Source: Vanessa cardui (lineage: Eukaryota; Arthropoda; Insecta; Lepidoptera; Nymphalidae). From it: 64,000 nt of DNA. The notes beneath the pieces are model-generated. The model was not told the DNA's origin and did no database searches. It saw only the letters and a program-made list of their open reading frames with translations. Positions 60,464-64,000 of the stretch are shown here, piece after piece. The stretch covers positions 13,755,299 to 13,819,298 of the forward strand of contig NC_061153.1 in NCBI RefSeq assembly GCF_905220365.1, given 5' to 3'. Within the stretch, counting starts at the first letter, position 1; each line of letters opens with the position of its first letter. The position numbers and the translations under genes were made by a program.

Positions 60464-62520
60464 ATTTATTTTATTTATTTATTTATTTATTTATATTTGC
60501 GGTTTCATGCTCACACATACAATTAAACTTTAGTTTACATGAAATAAACCCTGCTAGGGCGTAGCAAATATTAGAGAGACGGACGTTATATCACAATTTT
60601 ATCTGTCAGATATTCCTCGAGGGTGTAATAGCATTTTTTTTAAGAATTTCTTTTAACTTATTTGGGTAGCTTGGTTCATTTATATTTTGCTTAAATACTT
60701 CCGGCAATTTATTGAAAATTTTTATGCACATAGCATGTGTGCCCGATTGGTGAAGTTTCAGTTTTGATGTTGTAATTTCAAAATTATATTTATATCGTGA
60801 TTCAAAGCGCCTCGGGTTTTCAGATATTTGGTTGAACATTTTTTTATTGTTTTTAACGAATTTGTAAATTTCTAATATGTAAATACAGGGTAAGTTTAAT
60901 ATTTTTAATGTTTTGAAATGCGGTTTGCAGCTTTCTTTTGAGGTAATTTTAGCTAAAATTCTAATACATTTTTTCTGTAATACAAATAAATCCTTTGCAT
61001 CAGTACTGTTTCCCCACAATATGACCCCGTAGCTCAACCACGCGTGGGCGTACGCATAGTAGGCGCTTAAGGATGCCATCTGGTCAGTAGTACGTTTTAA
61101 TTCCCGTAGGGCATATATAAATTTAGAAAGCTTTGATTTGACTAGGGCTATGTGCGATTTCCAATTTATGTTAGAGTCTATGTTGATTCCGAGTAACGTA
61201 AAATTTTCTACGCATTCTATATGATGTCCCTGGTACGAAAAGTTTATTTCTAGTGGCTATTTTTTGATATGGCCTAAACTGCATTATTTTTGTTTTTGAA
61301 AAATTTATTTCTAAATTATGGTCTTCTAACCATTTAAGTACATTATTTATAATTGTGTGTAGTTTTATATTTAAATTTTGGTTTGGTGTATAAGAAGTTA
61401 AGATTGATATGTCATCAGCAAATAATTCACAGGGTTCACTTAAGGTTGTTGGTAAATCGTTTATATATATGAGAAATAAAATGCATCCGAGGACACTGCC
61501 TTGAGGAATTGAATTTTGGATTTGTAAAAGTTCAGATCTCGCTTTGGTTATTTGGCCAGTTTTATGGTCGCAATACTCAATTTCTACTAGTTGTTTTCTG
61601 TTCTTTAAATATGACGCAAACCAGTTATGTGTATTTCCACGTGCTCCTATATCGTATAATTTGTTTAATAGTATATTGTATTGTACTTTGTCATAGGCCT
61701 TTGACATGTCTAGCAGTATTCCAATGGCATATTGTTTATTGTTGAGTGTGTTTAAAATTTCGTGTACATATTTATAGGTCGCTAATATCGTTGATTTATT
61801 TTTACGAAACCCATTTTGTCTGTCACTAAAAATATTATATTTTTCGCAAAAACTGTAAAACCGATTATGCATTGCCTTCTCGAAAACTTTAGATATTGCA
61901 GGAAGTAGTGCTATAGGTCGATAATTGTTTGGATTATGTCTGTCATTTTTTTTTAAAGATGGGCTTAACTATAGAAATTTTGAGTAAGTCCGGGAAAACT
62001 CCTTGTTCAAAGGATTGATTTATTAATAGTGTTAATGGTGCTATTAGTTCGTCGGCGCATTTCTTTAGAATATTTGTGGGCAAATCGTCGATGCCACAGC
62101 TAGTTTTATTCTTTAGATAGAGATCGACTGGGCGTAAATACATTGAGTTGGTCGTAGGGTTTATCACTGGCCGACCCGCGCGTGCATCGTTGTCGCTGGT
62201 CGAGCGCCCTACTGATGCAAAAAAACTATTGAATGTATTTGCTACTACGCTTGGATTTGACGTTAGTTTATTATGGATCATTAATTCTATATTATTATTT
62301 TCTTTATAATTTGTTTAATTTGAGCGTTCTTTTATAATGCTCCACATACATTTAGTAATATTTTTTGATTTTTTTATTTTTTTACTATTAAGTAATTTGA
62401 TTGCTTTATTCACAAGTTTTTTTAGTGTTTTACTGTAATGTTATAATGTGTTTTTAATATGCTATTATTTGAATAACTGGCTAAGATTTTGAGCAAACGT
62501 TTATTTTTACATGAGATTAA
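60464..62520 (-). mobile_element. CR1/Jockey-type non-LTR copy, 5'-truncated
   Basis: Minus strand: an ATTT-repeat tail at 60464-60495, a short 3' UTR, then ORF2 from C-terminus to the region before the reverse transcriptase. No endonuclease. It occupies the right end of the block inserted between nad4 and nad5. Confidence 0.85.
60606..62480 (-). pseudogene. Non-LTR ORF2 reverse transcriptase (broken)
   Basis: Right to left: NITKCMWSIIKERSN (near 62330), TSCGIDDLPTNILKKCADEL (near 62050-62100), FPDLLKISIVKPIFKK, NGFRKNKSTI (near 61800), LLDMSKAYDKVQYNILL (near 61680-61720), NSIPQGSVLGCILF (near 61480-61520), catalytic LFADDISIL (near 61405-61430), NLEINFSKTKIMQF, and the C-terminal SYGVILWGNSTDAKDLFVLQ (near 60970-61030). 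Frame breaks near 61950, 61240 and 61080. Confidence 0.85.
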
Positions 62521-62526
62521 TCATTA

Positions 62527-64000
62527 CAATAGTTATTTTTTTAGAGTGGGAAATTATTTCTTTTAATTCTATAAATATTGTTATTTCTATTTTATTAGAT
62601 TGAATATCTTTATTATTTATAATATTTGTTTCTTTAATTTCTTCTTCGGTTATTTTTTATAGAAAAAGTTATATGAGTTCAGAATTAAATTTAAATCGTT
62701 TTATTATTTTAGTTTTATTATTTGTTTTTTCTATAATTTTATTAATTATTAGTCCTAATATATTTTTTAGGTTTTTTATTATTTTTTTTAGGTTGAGATG
62801 GATTGGGGTTAGTTTCTTATTGTTTAATTATTTATTATCAAAATTTTAAATCTTATAATGCTGGTATATTAACTGCTTTATCCAATCGAATTGGTGATGT
62901 TATAATTTTAATATCAATTTCATGAATAGTTAATTATGGAAGATAAAATTTTATTTTTTATTTAAATTTTATGAATAATGATTATTCTATAAAAATTGTT
63001 GGTATTTTAGTAATTTTAGATGCTATAACTAATAGAGCTCAAATTCCTTTTAGTTCTTGATTACCTGCTGCTATAGCTGCTCCAACTCCTGTTTCTGCTT
63101 TAGTTCATTCTTCTACTTTAGTTACTGCTGGTGTTTATTTATTAATTCGTTTTAATAATTTATTAGTTGATATAATTTTTATAAAATTTTTATTACTGAT
63201 ATCTGGATTAACTATATTTATGGCTGAAATTTGAGCTAATTATGAATTTGATTAAAAAAAAATTATTGCTCTTTCTACTTTAAGACAATTAGGTTTAATA
63301 ATAAGAATTTTAAGAATAGGTTATGGGGATTTAGCTTTTTTCATTTATTAACTCATGCTATATTTAAGGCTTTATTATTTATGTGTGCGGGTGTAATTAT
63401 TCATATAATAAGTGATAATCAAGATATTCGTTTAATAGGTGGAATTAGATTATATATTCCTTTAACTTCTTTATGTATAAATATTTCAAATTTAGCTTTA
63501 TGTGGTATTCCTTTTTTAGCTGGATTTTATTCAAAGGATATGATTTTAGAATTAGTTAGAATAAGAAATTTAAACTTTTTAATTTTTTATTTTTATTATG
63601 TTTCTACAGGATTAACTGTATTTTATACTATGCGTTTATTAATATATTTAATAATTAATGATTTTAATTTATTATCAATTTATGATTTATATGATGAGGA
63701 TTTTACTATGTTAAAAAGTATATTTATGTTATTATTTATGTTATTATTTATAAGTTTAGTTTCAGGTAGATTTTTAAGATGAATAATTTTTTGCTTATCC
63801 TTATATAATTTATTTACCTTTTAATATAAAAATAATGGTTATTTATTTAACTTTAACTTTGTTTAATTTTTTGTACGTAATATAGGAATTTATTCTGTTA
63901 ATAAATTTTTAAAAACTTATAATTTAAGTATATTTTTAACTTTAATGTGATTTTTACCTAATTTATCGACTTATATGTTAAATTATAGAATGTTAGTTTT
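62527..64000 (+). pseudogene. nad5: NUMT copy of nad5, N-terminus missing, continues past the right edge
   Basis: NADH dehydrogenase subunit 5 under the invertebrate mitochondrial code: EWEIISFNSMNIVISILLDW, GWDGLGLVSYCLIIYYQNFK near 62795-62850, [40 protein letters not shown] near 63060-63120, GIPFLAGFYSKDMILELV near 63500-63555. The first about 30 codons, trnH and nearly all of nad4 are absent at the left. Frameshifts near 62775 and 63330 and a TAA near 63254 show decay. Confidence 0.92.

Larger units (their letters stand above)
32924..64000 (-). other. Near-complete NUMT, colinear, interrupted by transposable elements
   Basis: Mitochondrial blocks: 32924-34308, 36009-40251, 40600-42751, 43101-45612, 48809-49057 and 62527-64000, about 12 kb in total. 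Genes follow the lepidopteran mitochondrial order without rearrangement, with the mitochondrial major strand on the minus strand here. Many TGA-Trp codons, indels and stops show it is a dead nuclear copy. Absent: trnE, the control region, part of 16S, most of nad6, trnP, trnT, half of nad4L, most of nad4, trnH, and the start of nad5. nad5 continues past the right edge. Confidence 0.93.

Noticed and set aside
32924..64000. Mitochondrial genes as a genuine organelle contig
   Set aside because: Broken frames in nearly all protein genes, missing control region, and nuclear retrotransposons embedded at many points.

Overview
The window looks like nuclear DNA of a ditrysian moth or butterfly. It is almost entirely transposable elements plus one very large nuclear copy of the mitochondrial genome (NUMT). 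Three things point to Lepidoptera. The NUMT carries trnM-trnI-trnQ-nad2 in that order, the derived ditrysian arrangement. The Helitron 3' ends (a GC-rich hairpin followed by CTAG) are the common lepidopteran type. One R1-clade 3' UTR has the lepidopteran tail just before its poly(A). I found no convincing intact host gene.

Layout. 1-2.5 kb: minus-strand CR1/Jockey-type non-LTR element, cut by the left edge. 2.6-11.4 kb: three head-to-tail R1-clade elements on the minus strand, two of them carrying nested 5'-truncated Jockey-type insertions. 11.4-15.3 kb: decayed plus-strand Ty3/gypsy element with a purine tract and a 184-bp 3' LTR. 15.3-17.0 kb: composite repeat (foldback unit plus a unit containing a small Helitron). 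17.0-19.5 kb: fragments of Jockey-type, BEL/Pao and coiled-coil ORF1 sequence. 19.5-24.4 kb: an almost full-length two-ORF non-LTR element whose ORF1 has a coiled coil and a degenerate SGNH-hydrolase-like domain. 24.4-26.1 kb: Jockey and RTE fragments and an unidentified stretch. 26.2-29.6 kb: a 66-bp perfect inverted repeat, then a decayed SWIM zinc-finger gene (+) and a decayed THAP-domain gene (-) converging between two inverted 25-bp copies of a GCGTGACGTC motif. 30.1-32.7 kb: DIRS-like tyrosine-recombinase retrotransposon fragment split by a 1.03-kb inverted-repeat DNA transposon.

From about 32.9 kb to the right edge the backbone is mitochondrial. In the + direction it runs trnS1, trnN, trnR, trnA, nad3, trnG, cox3, atp6, atp8, trnD, trnK, cox2, trnL2, cox1, trnY/C/W, nad2, trnQ/I/M, 12S, trnV, 16S, trnL1, nad1, trnS2, cob, nad6 remnant, nad4L remnant, nad4 start, nad5. 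That is the insect mitochondrial order read backwards, so about 12 kb of a roughly 15-kb molecule is present and colinear. It is full of single-base indels and in-frame stops under both the nuclear and mitochondrial codes. It has been opened by an F-H composite repeat (in cox3), a Jockey tail plus foldback arm (nad2), a foldback with loss of 16S sequence, a twin-primed RTE element (nad6/nad4L), and a 13.4-kb block (nad4-nad5). That block contains a Ty3/gypsy element, itself split by four composite-repeat units, and a CR1/Jockey-type element.

The genes do not form a pathway. What can be read is a chronology: mitochondrial insertion, then LTR and non-LTR insertion, then foldback/Helitron composites inside those. 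The items most worth checking are the NUMT as a whole, the THAP/SWIM cassette, the ORF1 whose SGNH Ser position is Gln with a tRNA-like leader, and the F-H composite repeat.
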